Source: Candidatus Thorarchaeota archaeon (GTDB lineage Archaea > Asgardarchaeota > Thorarchaeia > Thorarchaeales > Thorarchaeaceae). Taken from it: a stretch of DNA of 64,000 bases. The notes under the pieces are model-generated. The model was not told the origin of the DNA, did no database searches, and was given only the letters and a program-made list of their open reading frames with translations. Position numbers and translations under genes: made by a program. Shown here in pieces: positions 8,225 to 17,326 of the stretch (its first letter is position 1; every line of letters starts with the position of its first letter). The stretch spans positions 28,171 to 92,170 of the forward strand of contig PRDH01000035.1 of NCBI GenBank assembly GCA_003345545.1, written 5' to 3'.

Positions 8225-8246
8225 TGCCGGCACTCTTGCACGCCAA

Positions 8247-9431
8247 ATGGCAATGAGGAAGCATCAAGTCGTGTCTGAAAAGGTTCTCGAATCTGCAAAA
8301 CGGGCTCTGGAGGAGTGTCGACCGAAAGATGCCATTACTGCATTAGAGCCCCTGGTTGAATACGATGATGAAGATGTCGATGCACTTGTCTATCTTGGAA
8401 TCGCATATGTGCAGGCTGAGATGCCTGAGAAAGCTGTAGAGGTACTCTATCGCGCTGATGAGCTCGTCGAACAACACTATGTTGTTGAACTGTTTCTTGG
8501 CAGAGCTCTCTGGGCTTTGGGCAAGGTGACATCGGCAGAAGAGCACATCCAGGAGGCCTTACGACTTGATTCGACTCAGCCAGAGCCATGGATAGACATT
8601 GGGCGAATCTATCTCCAGAAACGTGAGTATCGTCAGGCACTAGAGCATTTGGAAGTAGCTATTGCGAAGTTTCCTGATGATATCAGTGCCATTTTCCTGC
8701 ATGCCTTAACACTGTATCGCCTTGGGGACTTCACAGCTGCGACGAAGGAGTGGGCTCGAGTCCACGCTCTTGAGCCGAAACTCATGACAGCAGTTTCAAA
8801 TTACGCATACGTATTATTGCTTCAAGAACGTTCATTCGAAGCAGCTCCCTTCGTGGGCTATGCGAACACCATGAGTTCTGACGACTATAGGTCTCTGATT
8901 CTCTTGGGCGAACTCCGATTCCAATCAGGTGATCACGAAGGCGCGCTTGAATGCTTCAGAAAAGTGCTAGATAGAGATCCGAAGAACATTGAAGCTCTTT
9001 CTAGGATTGCTGTAATTGCTCACAGCTCACGTGATGACAAGGTGTGCAGGGAGCATCTCAGTCGTGCTGAAATGGAATTAGGCAATGATCCGGAGTCGTG
9101 GAGAGGGCTCTGCGGTGCATATCCCTACCTTGGGAAGTGGGATGAATACCTAGACTGTCTAATCCGTTGGACTAATGCTGACAAGAATGCTGCAGCTCCT
9201 TGGGTCACTCTAGCAAAAGAATACGACCGCAGAGGAGAGCTTGAGCACGCCCGGAATGCATGGAGGAGAGTCTTTGAACTGAGGGGTTACGTGAAAACTA
9301 GATGTCCAAGCTGCAAGACTGAGACACGACTGCCGTATAGTACTCCCTCAGGATTCGACATCTGTGCAGACAAGTTCTGCGAAACCTGCGGCTCGGTAGT
9401 CTATATGCCAGCTGGCCTGCCTTATGACTGA
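8247..9431 (+). CDS. TPR protein with C-terminal zinc ribbon
   Basis: A 394-residue cytoplasmic protein of about eight to ten tetratricopeptide units (for example AVEVLYRADELVEQHY and ALECFRKVLDRDPKNIEALS) that ends in a zinc-binding module. There CPSCKTE and CETCGS form a four-cysteine ribbon around residues 350-385. TPRs scaffold protein complexes; the ribbon could add nucleic-acid or protein binding. Start is ATG 8247 or the ATG two codons later; neither has a clear Shine-Dalgarno and a TATA-like box sits just upstream. The Nudix gene begins 15 bases after its stop, so the two are probably cotranscribed. Confidence 0.85.
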   Translation: MAMRKHQVVSEKVLESAKRALEECRPKDAITALEPLVEYDDEDVDALVYLGIAYVQAEMPEKAVEVLYRADELVEQHYVVELFLGRALWALGKVTSAEEHIQEALRLDSTQPEPWIDIGRIYLQKREYRQALEHLEVAIAKFPDDISAIFLHALTLYRLGDFTAATKEWARVHALEPKLMTAVSNYAYVLLLQERSFEAAPFVGYANTMSSDDYRSLILLGELRFQSGDHEGALECFRKVLDRDPKNIEALSRIAVIAHSSRDDKVCREHLSRAEMELGNDPESWRGLCGAYPYLGKWDEYLDCLIRWTNADKNAAAPWVTLAKEYDRRGELEHARNAWRRVFELRGYVKTRCPSCKTETRLPYSTPSGFDICADKFCETCGSVVYMPAGLPYD

Positions 9432-9446
9432 TGAGATGAATGAGAT

Positions 9447-9935
9447 ATGAGTGACCGAAGGTACCCCTCTCATCCCATTCCCGGAGTAGGTGCAGTCGTT
9501 ATTGGTTCTCAGGGCGTTCTCTTGGCTCGAAGAGACAAAGCCCCCGGGAAAGGGCTCTGGAGCATCCCTGGTGGTGGTGTGGAGCTTGGTGAGACACAGA
9601 TTGAATCCATAAGAAGAGAGGTCGAAGAGGAGACTGGAGTCAAGTGCGAGGTTCTCGAGCTCATAGGTACTTTCGATCTCATAACCAAGGATGACAAGGG
9701 AACTATCGAGTTTCATTTCCTATTGAACCACTACGTCGCTCATGCTGTCACCGAAACAACGAGACCTGAGTATTCTGATGGTGAGGTTGGATGGTTTCAT
9801 CCTGACAGATTGCCTCCAGATATGGCTAGCTCAGGGATTGAGGCACTCATCAAGTCTCAGCGATCGAGGATTTTGTCGCTCATGAAACATAACAAAACAC
9901 CGAATGTCATCCCTTCAGATTGCCAAGGAATATAA
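9447..9935 (+). CDS. Nudix hydrolase
   Basis: A 162-residue Nudix-fold hydrolase, which cleaves nucleoside diphosphates linked to another moiety. The full Nudix box is present, GX5EX7REVEEETGV, beginning in GGVELGETQ and running through REVEEETGV (residues ~44-66), including the metal-binding glutamates. The N-terminal VGAVVIGSQGVLLARR resembles the MutT/ADP-ribose pyrophosphatase groups, but the exact substrate cannot be read. It lies directly after the TPR/zinc-ribbon gene on the same strand. Confidence 0.9.
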   Translation: MSDRRYPSHPIPGVGAVVIGSQGVLLARRDKAPGKGLWSIPGGGVELGETQIESIRREVEEETGVKCEVLELIGTFDLITKDDKGTIEFHFLLNHYVAHAVTETTRPEYSDGEVGWFHPDRLPPDMASSGIEALIKSQRSRILSLMKHNKTPNVIPSDCQGI

Positions 9936-9997
9936 GAATCCCCGTGCTGCTATTTGATACAGTATCTAATCTTCCGCAAAAGGACGTGTTGAATACA

Positions 9998-10459
9998 ATG
10001 TTTCGAACCATTACTGCACTGTTGATTGCTCTAGTGACAGCGATCTTGATTGGAGCCTTTCAGATATTGAACCTAGATCTTGCAACCATCCAGGCTATCA
10101 TTGGTAGTGGCGACATTACTGGCGACCTGAGGGTCATGGGCGGCACTCTGTTTGCCTCACTCCTATTCCCGTACACGACAGCTCAGGCTGGAGTCTATGC
10201 CCCGCTTGTTGCCCTAGGTGTAGCCGGGTTCATTGCAGGATTGATCTCAAAGAGCGGTGTAAGAATGCTCGTTGTATCGATCATTGCGATGGTGCTCTTC
10301 TTCTTGGGCTTCTACATCCTGACATATCTAGGCGATCCGGCCAACTTCGCCGAGATGTTCAATGTGGCGCGTAACAACATTATCGACCTTGGCGTCAGCT
10401 TCGGTCTGCTTTTCATACCCGGGATTATCGGCGCATCACTGACTGCAGAAGACTATTAG
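9998..10459 (+). CDS. Small integral membrane protein
   Basis: About 153 residues with four predicted membrane helices (TALLIALVTAILIGAF, a segment near the Gly-rich VMGGTLFASLLF, VALGVAGFIAGLI, and VVSIIAMVLFFLGFYIL), then a final hydrophobic stretch. The frame is open to 9920, but ATG 9998 begins just before the first helix, and an AGGA lies 13 bases before it, a slightly long spacing. I recognise no family. It sits between the Nudix gene and the convergent DHH nuclease gene. Confidence 0.7.
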   Translation: MFRTITALLIALVTAILIGAFQILNLDLATIQAIIGSGDITGDLRVMGGTLFASLLFPYTTAQAGVYAPLVALGVAGFIAGLISKSGVRMLVVSIIAMVLFFLGFYILTYLGDPANFAEMFNVARNNIIDLGVSFGLLFIPGIIGASLTAEDY

Positions 10460-10513
10460 TCGCAGAATCACGACTTGGATTGGGGGTAATCCCCATTATC
10501 CATTTTTGTTGCT

Positions 10514-12010
10514 TCAGTTGTTCAGAACCTTAGCCATATGTTGAGAGGAGAGTTTCAGAAACTCGTCGACATGGTCTTTGTGAATGAATGCTCCTGCCGC
10601 CATCGGATGACCTCCCGCCTCTGCTACGAGGATTCCGTATTTCTTATTCATGTTCTCTGCGACTGACACGAAAGTTTCCTTGAGATTCAACCCTCGCTTG
10701 ATCAGGCTCCTATGAGCACGTCCTGACAGCTTGACAAGAGGACTGTCATTTGACGAGTCTGAGCTGACGCCGATGACGGGTTTATCAATAGGGATTATTC
10801 GTGAGCTTTGCGCCATACCGATAACAACGCCAATGATAGTATCCGGAATCTCAGGATCATTCACCAGATAAAAGCCCGGCATGGTCACAAATCCTCCATC
10901 CTCCAGAAGCCTCAGAGACTGCGCCAGATTCTGTCTGTGCTGCTGCAGCAAGTATCTCCCGTTAGCGACTGCTTCAGAGTCCCCCAAACAAACTTTGACA
11001 CCTACTTCCGGTTGCTTGTTCCGACCGCAGGCATTCAACAGCGTTGAGAATTCCTTTGCACTGCGCATCTCAGTTTTCTCAGGTCGTTGCGTAAGAATCA
11101 CAACATCACCAACAAGTCCAGTAGCGACTATGGGGTCATTGTAGGAATCGATAACCACTTGGATTAGTCTTTGGATGATTCGCTGCTTCTCATCAGATTC
11201 CAGATCAACCCATGTCCGCCATTCATCATTTCCATCTTTCAACGGAATTCCAAGTTCCTCAAAGAACATGAAGCATGCCGTTTCGTCACCGGTGATTCCT
11301 GGAAGATACGGGTCGGTTGCATATTGCAGGAGATAGGGCAAAGGGCGCGTATTGACTCCGAAGAAAGTTAGGTCTTTCGTGACTCTTAGGTACCCTGCAT
11401 CTTCCCCCAATTCAAGTATTTTCTTATTGATTCCCGAGAACCCTTTTCCATAATAATCCTGCAGGTCTCCTGTGGCTCCCACAATGGCCAGTTCAGCGAG
11501 GTCGACGTTCTCTGTTGATAAGGACAGAGCCAGAAGAAAGGCCACGCCTGCTCCAGATATATCGTAGCTGCCATTCATGCCATGATGAGATGGATTAATC
11601 TCTATCAGCCTATCACTTGTGAATGACTGTGTCTGCCGCGATTCCTCGTCTTGTGGCAGATGGTGATCGAGTACAATCGCGTGTTCAACGTAATCTAGGT
11701 CAGCAACTAGGTTTCTCACAAGCTCGATCTGCCCTGTTCCAAAATCACTGAATACGACTAAGTCAGGCTGGTAGTTCTCGACCTCATCACGAATTTCGAC
11801 AATTGTTTCGGAGTTGATCTGATGGATATTCCTCCATTCTACTTGTAGCTTTTCACGGTTAAGGGCCATGACCACAATTGCTAGAGCTGATATGCCATCG
11901 GCATCGATGTGCGAGAAAGCCATTGTCTTCCGTGATTGCCTCACAGCCTGTACTGCCTTGTTGAGCATTTGAGTCATAGATTTCGGGATTGATTCAAGAA
12001 GTGTGTCCAT
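10514..12010 (-). CDS. RecJ-like DHH-family phosphoesterase/nuclease
   Basis: A 498-residue DHH-DHHA1 protein resembling archaeal RecJ-like nucleases, including the GINS-associated nuclease (GAN) that partners the replicative CMG complex. Metal-binding motifs are visible: HIDADG (residues ~34-39), DFG near residue 90, DHH in IVLDHHLP (~115), and the C-terminal DHHA1 loop GGHPMAAGAF (~465-474). Such proteins degrade single-stranded DNA or RNA or small phosphodiesters. The length and presence of both domains match archaeal RecJ homologues. Start ATG 12010; no operon partner in either direction. Confidence 0.85.
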   Translation of the reverse strand: MDTLLESIPKSMTQMLNKAVQAVRQSRKTMAFSHIDADGISALAIVVMALNREKLQVEWRNIHQINSETIVEIRDEVENYQPDLVVFSDFGTGQIELVRNLVADLDYVEHAIVLDHHLPQDEESRQTQSFTSDRLIEINPSHHGMNGSYDISGAGVAFLLALSLSTENVDLAELAIVGATGDLQDYYGKGFSGINKKILELGEDAGYLRVTKDLTFFGVNTRPLPYLLQYATDPYLPGITGDETACFMFFEELGIPLKDGNDEWRTWVDLESDEKQRIIQRLIQVVIDSYNDPIVATGLVGDVVILTQRPEKTEMRSAKEFSTLLNACGRNKQPEVGVKVCLGDSEAVANGRYLLQQHRQNLAQSLRLLEDGGFVTMPGFYLVNDPEIPDTIIGVVIGMAQSSRIIPIDKPVIGVSSDSSNDSPLVKLSGRAHRSLIKRGLNLKETFVSVAENMNKKYGILVAEAGGHPMAAGAFIHKDHVDEFLKLSSQHMAKVLNN

Positions 12011-12084
12011 TTTCTTCGGGTGTTAGTGGTTTTTCCATGATATAAGTTGACTTCTCTGATGAGCCGAGAGTCTATGTTTGTCAG

Positions 12085-12423
12085 CTAGTCAGTCACACGG
12101 AACACCCTGGATATTGCCAAGAAAACGATGAGAAAGACACTTGCGACTGCAGCAAGTCCTTTTGCCACCTTCTGCCACGTCTTCAGAGGAACTTCGAGTT
12201 CTCTGAGTTCATTCTTGACTCGCTTCAAGAAGACTCGCCTCTCCGTAAACAAGGCGATCTGGTCGTCAAATCTGGACGAGAACTCAGCCCAACTTACATA
12301 GAGCGGGCTTTCAGGATTAGTATTCACCCATTCGTCCCACATGTCCAGTACTTCACTTCGGTGTGGTTCAGGGAATTCCTCAATTTTCTTCTGTACGGAT
12401 TCTATAATCTCGTCAACTGTCAT
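12085..12423 (-). CDS. Hypothetical protein with C-terminal membrane anchor
   Basis: About 112 residues, mostly helical and charged, with one hydrophobic segment at the C-terminus (VAKGLAAVASVFLIVFLAI) followed by a short basic tail, the arrangement of a tail-anchored protein. ATG 12423 is preferred to an upstream in-frame ATG because GGGGTG precedes it by nine bases. Its upstream neighbour on the same strand encodes a coiled-coil protein about 190 bases away. I recognise no family. Confidence 0.65.
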   Translation of the reverse strand: MTVDEIIESVQKKIEEFPEPHRSEVLDMWDEWVNTNPESPLYVSWAEFSSRFDDQIALFTERRVFLKRVKNELRELEVPLKTWQKVAKGLAAVASVFLIVFLAISRVFRVTD

Positions 12424-12612
12424 TGGTCCGTGCACCCCTTGTATCCCGGCAGAGGTTAGACGTGCGTCGCATTGCATTCTAATAAATGTTGACTGAATTG
12501 ATTCGAACGATTACTATATCGCGCGGAATCCAAGCTACCAATACATCTTGTGCTAATTGGCTATAAGCGGAGCGAATAGGGCAAGCGTTGTGCCATGCTC
12601 GATACAAAAGAG

Positions 12613-13137
12613 CTATCTCATTTTCGAGAGTTCGCGACCCCATTCCTTGATATCAACACGGAGTTTCTGGAGGTCCGCTGGACTAATGGTGTCGACTCTG
12701 CCATAGGTCCTCAGGATTCGTGTCCATCTCTGCATCTTTACGATGAGCGCCTCTGCTACTCCTTTGCTCTCCAGCATACCTGCAGCCTCGCTAATCTTCT
12801 GCGAGAGGTCGCTAGCAATAGCTCCTTCTCGAACTTGTGTTTCAAGGGTATCTAGGACTGCTTGATTGGTTGAAACTGCGCCTTTCTGAGCTACGCCTGC
12901 ACTGCTTGCAGCCTGCGTTGCTGGTCCTCCACGCTTGATGCTTTTCACAGTTTCAAGGATCTCGTCAAGTTTCTCTGAGTTTGCAGTCACTGCAAGAGCG
13001 ATTTCTGACTGAGTCTCCTGAATCTCAGTGACCTTCGAGATGACATCGATCATCCTATTCAACATCTGAGTGAGTCTCTCAATAGCTCCATTTATCTCAG
13101 TCAACTTTGCTCTCAGATATGTGTCTTCTTCACTCAT
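12613..13137 (-). CDS. Coiled-coil hypothetical protein
   Basis: About 174 residues. The first ~75 form a likely coiled coil (AKLTEINGAIERLTQMLNRM onward, with regular hydrophobic spacing). A Gly/Ala/Ser-rich linker follows near 80-100, then a helical C-terminal domain that ends DIKEWGRELSKMR. Start ATG 13137 places the coiled coil at the N-terminus; the upstream extension is not protein-like. No enzyme motif is visible. A structural or adaptor role is likely by composition only. Confidence 0.65.
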   Translation of the reverse strand: MSEEDTYLRAKLTEINGAIERLTQMLNRMIDVISKVTEIQETQSEIALAVTANSEKLDEILETVKSIKRGGPATQAASSAGVAQKGAVSTNQAVLDTLETQVREGAIASDLSQKISEAAGMLESKGVAEALIVKMQRWTRILRTYGRVDTISPADLQKLRVDIKEWGRELSKMR

Positions 13138-13339
13138 GCTTATCCCACTCTTGAGGACCGTATCTGATATCCACAATCTCTCGGACGCAGTTAGTTCTCA
13201 CGAAGATTAAGCTTTCTGTGGCATTCTCCTTAGTAGCGCAAGAATGACGTCCATAACCGAATATCTATATTACGCAACAGGAGTTTCCTCGAGCAGCATG
13301 TTGACGCAACTATAGATATCTGTGAGGAGAAGTCTACTC

Positions 13340-13687
13340 ATGTACGTCGTAAACTATCATGAACGAGATGCTATCGAAGTTGATATGGCCGGGGCCAAGG
13401 GCGCAACCGTGCGCTGGCTTGTGGCCAAGCGAACAGGAGCTCTGAACTTTGCGATGCGTCTGTTCGAGATTGCACCTGGTGGCATCATTCCGTTGCATGC
13501 ACATGAAGAGGAACACGAGATCTTCGTGCTCAATGGTAAAGTCAAATTGATTGGCGATGTTGAAGGCTATGCGAAGAAGGACGATATCGTGTTCGTCCCG
13601 CCGAACGTGCAGCATGGCTACGACAACACTGAAGGCAGCGAGATCTTCCGCTTCATCTGTGTAATTCCTCTTTTGGACAAAGAGTAG
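13340..13687 (+). CDS. Small cupin-domain protein
   Basis: A 115-residue single-domain cupin, a beta-barrel metal-binding fold. Cupin motif 1 reads PLHAHEEEHEIFVLNG, with two His and a Glu, and motif 2 is DIVFVPPNVQHGYDN with the last His, so all four metal ligands are present. Small cupins range from isomerases and dioxygenases to binding proteins; no substrate can be assigned. ATG 13340 is chosen because GAGGAG lies ten bases upstream, better than GTG 13322, which sits within that motif. The HAD-family gene follows about 50 bases later. Confidence 0.85.
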   Translation: MYVVNYHERDAIEVDMAGAKGATVRWLVAKRTGALNFAMRLFEIAPGGIIPLHAHEEEHEIFVLNGKVKLIGDVEGYAKKDDIVFVPPNVQHGYDNTEGSEIFRFICVIPLLDKE

Positions 13688-13734
13688 GTATATTTTTCTC
13701 TTCGAACTGAATGCTAATTGGGGGAGCTGGTCAT

Positions 13735-14541
13735 ATGGACCTTAGCAGAAAGAAACTCTGGGTCTTTGATGTCGATAACACACTAATTCTCGATGTGGAA
13801 CATCCTACTCCCTTTAAAGATGCCCTGACGCTATGGAGTTCACTTGAAGAGAAAGGTTGCACACTTGCTATTCTAACGAATGTGGGACGGCTCTCAAGCA
13901 GACAAGTACATCAAGCGGTTGAGAGAGCCGGATTTCATCTTCCCGTCGAGAGAGTCTACACTGCTGGTGCAGCAGCGGCAGCCTATATTCACAATAGGTC
14001 TCCCGGGGCACGCTGTTTCGTAATCGGCGAAGGCGGAGCCCAGGAAGACTTCATTGCACGGGGGCTTGATGTGGCGAACAATCCGCCAATCGATTTTGTT
14101 GCAGTGGCTGCCGATAGGGGAATGACATTTGATGAACTCAATTTTGCCACCAAGATGGTCAAGCAGGGTGCGGGCCTGGTATGTGTCAGTGGCAGCCGTG
14201 ACTACTCTGGGAAATATCTTGGACAGGATGATGTCTACATTGGTGAACGTTCAATAGTGGCGGCAATAGAGCATGCCACTGGCGTTGTCGCAGTCACAGT
14301 CGGCAAACCACTCCCTGAAATTGTCACGGAAACTGTGAAGACCATTGGATTCAAGTTGACTAATGCAGTCATTATTGGTGACAATCCCAATTCAGATATC
14401 GCCGGCGGCAATGCCGCTGGAGTCACAACAATCCTAGTGAAACGAGATCCCCACAATATAGTCGCCTTTGAATCAGGTGGCCTGGATACGAAACCGACAC
14501 TCACTGTGAAATCGCTGGAAGATGTGATTGATCTTCTCTAG
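13735..14541 (+). CDS. HAD-superfamily hydrolase, NagD-like
   Basis: A 268-residue haloacid-dehalogenase-type phosphatase. The catalytic motif I is VFDVDNTLIL near residue 10 (nucleophile Asp and +2 Asp), motif II is ILTNVGR, and motif III/IV is the C-terminal IIGDNPNSDIAGGNAAG. A C2-type cap lies between, and the order resembles NagD/p-nitrophenyl phosphatase-like sugar-phosphate or nucleotide phosphatases. ATG 13735 has GGGGAG nine bases before it; ATG 13711 has none. Its TAG stop overlaps the GTG start of the next gene by one base, so translation of the two is probably coupled. Confidence 0.85.
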   Translation: MDLSRKKLWVFDVDNTLILDVEHPTPFKDALTLWSSLEEKGCTLAILTNVGRLSSRQVHQAVERAGFHLPVERVYTAGAAAAAYIHNRSPGARCFVIGEGGAQEDFIARGLDVANNPPIDFVAVAADRGMTFDELNFATKMVKQGAGLVCVSGSRDYSGKYLGQDDVYIGERSIVAAIEHATGVVAVTVGKPLPEIVTETVKTIGFKLTNAVIIGDNPNSDIAGGNAAGVTTILVKRDPHNIVAFESGGLDTKPTLTVKSLEDVIDLL

Positions 14542-15275
14542 TGACATCTCTCAAAACCCTCAAAGCCCCCGATTGTATCATTTCAACTGTGTTGTCCTCG
14601 AAGTCTGTCGTGTTTGAAACTGGGCCTCCGGGTACCAGCGTGACCGTTGCAGTGCTAGATGATCTGAAATTGGGCAAGTCCAGCTCCGAATTCGAGGAAT
14701 ATGAATCTTCACTCTTCGAAACAATCAGGTCCAACAACGATCTTGAAAGTCTACGGCATGACCCGCTGATCCGGTCGTATCGCGCACTTCACTGGTCCTA
14801 CTCAATGGATCCAACCAAGACTCGAGTTTCAAGCGAGGCTGTTCTGCGCCGGGTATTGCAGGGCGAGAATCTGTGGCGCATCTCTAATCTCGTTGATGTT
14901 GTGAATCTTGCCTCTGCATATCACAAGATACCAATAGGGCTAGTTGATGTCTCCAAGATTCAAGGTCAGTTGACGGTTCGAAAGGCTAGAAAGGGCGAGG
15001 TCTTCAGGAGAATAGGAGGCGAGGGAGTCGAGTGCAGGGGCAGAGAGCTTGTTCTCAGCGATGACAGTGGAATTGTCTGCTATGGTTTTGCGGTTCATGA
15101 CTCTGAACGGACAAAAATCACGCGTAGCACCAGATGTGCTCTTCTATTACTCTATGGTGCCCCTTATGCGACAGAGGATATAATGAATGACGCCACTTTC
15201 TTCACTCTAGGTGCTATCAAACGGTGGGTTGACTGCATGATCTCGAAACCTGTCCGGTATGCGGCTCCGGCCTAG
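14541..15275 (+). CDS. B3/B4 tRNA-editing-like domain protein
   Basis: A 244-residue protein matching the free-standing B3/B4 domain family (COG3382), related to the editing domain of the phenylalanyl-tRNA synthetase beta chain. The family core is visible from SYRALHWSYSMDPTKTRVSS through RISNLVDVVNLASAYHKIP, the region that in PheRS surrounds the editing pocket. Stand-alone members are thought to bind or clear mischarged tRNA or free aminoacyl compounds; activity here is inference. It starts at GTG 14541 inside the stop codon of the HAD gene. Its own stop shares the palindrome CTAG with the stop of the opposing ATPase gene. Confidence 0.75.
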   Translation: MTSLKTLKAPDCIISTVLSSKSVVFETGPPGTSVTVAVLDDLKLGKSSSEFEEYESSLFETIRSNNDLESLRHDPLIRSYRALHWSYSMDPTKTRVSSEAVLRRVLQGENLWRISNLVDVVNLASAYHKIPIGLVDVSKIQGQLTVRKARKGEVFRRIGGEGVECRGRELVLSDDSGIVCYGFAVHDSERTKITRSTRCALLLLYGAPYATEDIMNDATFFTLGAIKRWVDCMISKPVRYAAPA

Positions 15276-17197
15276 AATTCCAGAAAGGGCTCACCCAAGA
15301 CAATGCGCTCAAGGAAGTTGTTTCTATTAGCTTTCATGACCAGCTGTTCGAATCTCTTTTTCAGTCGTTCCTCATCAACATATTCCGGTTCCTTCACGCC
15401 CATGCTTTCAATTACCTTCAGTAGCATGAAGTTGAAGTCGTAAGCCAGGAACTCCTCCTTCGCTGTTTTGCCCTTCTTTTGTATCTCCTTAATGATCCTC
15501 TTGGCAAGACCCTGTTTCTGCGCTTCGCGAGTTTCTGTCAAGTAATAGGACATGGACTTCTCATAATGGAGTTCTCCTCGTTGGACAAGTTCCCTCAGAA
15601 ACTCAAGGCCGAAAGTTGTTCTTGCGATGGCCTCGATTCTCGCAATGAAGGCATTGATGAGGTCATCATAGGAGACCATGCCTGCCTGCCCATGAGTATC
15701 AAAGACCTTGGCTGTATCCGGAGCTGATTCGAACTTCTGTTTCTTATCCAGTAGCAATCGTTCCTGTTCCAGTCGAGCGGCCTCCTCTGCTTTCAGGCGT
15801 TCCTCTTCAAGTCTGAGTTTCTCTGTGGCCGCCATCTCGTCCGACTTTCGTTTCTCAAGAGCCAATCTCTCTTCTTCAAGCTTCTTGAGAACCTTGTCCT
15901 GCTCCGCAACAAGCTTCTGCATGTGCATCTGAACGTCTTTTTCAGTGAGTGTCACGTGGTTGGTGAGCAGCCAACGGACGCTGATATGATTGACCTTTGG
16001 TTTGAGGTCTACAGATGAGAAAATGAAGCTTGCAGGTTCCTGCCCTGGCAATTGGGTTATGATATCTTCAGACTCCTTCTCTCCAGCAATGGGTTCGAGA
16101 ATCCTCTCAAGGACCTTCAGAGATTGTTCACTACTGATACGTCCAGTGGAGATGGTATTGAATTGCTCGAAAGCCTTGTAGTCTACATCCTTCGGGCTCT
16201 GAGTTGCTATAAGACACTCAACGCCATACTTCCTTGCTTGTCTGAACAGAAGCAAGTATGTTTCCTTTGGACCAGGTGAGAGCATTCCTGCAGGAATGAA
16301 GGGCGCAGCCTCGTCCTGGAATACCATCATTCGCGGCTTCTCCGTGAAGCCCTGTCTTAACATCCACGAATACAACTGGTTCAAGACGATAGCGATGAAG
16401 AAATGCTTCTCTTCCTCGCTTCTAAGCGTTTTGAGGAATATAACATTGATCGGAGTTTTTCCCTTGACTGGTCTTGTTAGCTCATCGAAGTCGATCTCGC
16501 CCTCTTCCTTGAACAGGAGCTGTGAGGAACCCACGGTCAGACTACGTATACGAGTCGCAAGGGTCAGTCGCTCTGAAAGCTTCATGAATGGTTCGAGGTC
16601 CACACCAACCGTCTTTGCATCTCCAGTGAGCATATCAGCCAGTTCTTTGAGCCCCTTAATCTCCGTTTTCTCGTTTTCCCAAATCGTTCTCAATAGCTCA
16701 TAGATGGCAGCGAAGGCTTTGCCTTCCCACGACCTCGTCAATCCGGCAACTTTCACAAGGACTTTCACGAGAGTCCGCGCACAGTTGTCAAGGAGCCGGA
16801 TGATATCATCTTGGTCTGCCATTCTATCTGGTAGTTTCAGCGGATTGATTGATATTGCGAGACCCTTGCTGCTGGCAGGCGTATACACGCGTACAATGAC
16901 CCTATCCATGTACTCCTTCAATCTCTCTGGAGGAACACCCTTTTCGGCAAGTTGCTTTGGATCTCCTGGCAACATCAAGGATGCAATATCACCCTGAGGG
17001 TCGAGGGCGAGAATCGGAATTCCCTGCATTGCAGCCTCCTCTAGGATACATTTTGATAGAACAGTCTTTCCGGAACCTGTAGATCCGAAGACTCCTCCAT
17101 GCTTTCGAAGAAGGTCCACACTTATCTCGAAATTCTCCCCAGTTCGATTTCCTTCTTTGTCGAGCTTGTATCCAATCCAGAGTTTTCCGTCTCCCAT
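15272..17197 (-). CDS. HerA-like P-loop ATPase with coiled-coil stalk
   Basis: A 641-residue ATPase of the HerA/FtsK superfamily (DUF853-like). Walker A is FGSTGSGKT (residues ~38-46), Walker B is MMVFQDEAA (~295), and an arginine-finger/sensor region is FRQARKYGVECLIATQ. A long charged coiled coil follows (about 430-500, repeating KLEEER and LEQERLLL), then a helical C-terminal domain. HerA forms hexameric DNA pumps with NurA, but no nurA is adjacent. The stalk resembles bacterial and archaeal DUF853 proteins whose role is unclear. ATG 17197 has GGTG six bases upstream; a GTG three codons earlier does not. Confidence 0.82.
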   Translation of the reverse strand: MGDGKLWIGYKLDKEGNRTGENFEISVDLLRKHGGVFGSTGSGKTVLSKCILEEAAMQGIPILALDPQGDIASLMLPGDPKQLAEKGVPPERLKEYMDRVIVRVYTPASSKGLAISINPLKLPDRMADQDDIIRLLDNCARTLVKVLVKVAGLTRSWEGKAFAAIYELLRTIWENEKTEIKGLKELADMLTGDAKTVGVDLEPFMKLSERLTLATRIRSLTVGSSQLLFKEEGEIDFDELTRPVKGKTPINVIFLKTLRSEEEKHFFIAIVLNQLYSWMLRQGFTEKPRMMVFQDEAAPFIPAGMLSPGPKETYLLLFRQARKYGVECLIATQSPKDVDYKAFEQFNTISTGRISSEQSLKVLERILEPIAGEKESEDIITQLPGQEPASFIFSSVDLKPKVNHISVRWLLTNHVTLTEKDVQMHMQKLVAEQDKVLKKLEEERLALEKRKSDEMAATEKLRLEEERLKAEEAARLEQERLLLDKKQKFESAPDTAKVFDTHGQAGMVSYDDLINAFIARIEAIARTTFGLEFLRELVQRGELHYEKSMSYYLTETREAQKQGLAKRIIKEIQKKGKTAKEEFLAYDFNFMLLKVIESMGVKEPEYVDEERLKKRFEQLVMKANRNNFLERIVLGEPFLEF

Positions 17198-17293
17198 GTC
17201 TAACACCAGACAGCTGTCAGATTAACTATGAGTGTTAAGAGCCTTTCCACCATAAGTCATTCTACTATACCGATTTCTTGGATGGAAAATGAT

Positions 17294-17313
17294 GGATGGA
17301 GATGACTCCATCC
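17294..17313 (-). terminator. Hairpin after membrane-protein gene
   Basis: A perfect 8-bp stem GGATGGAG/CTCCATCC with a 4-base loop lies 14 bases beyond the stop of the gene at 17327. Weaker outer pairing (GATGAT with ATCATC) extends it. No T-tract is seen, so termination is inferred. Confidence 0.5.
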
Positions 17314-17326
17314 AAATCATCCTAGA

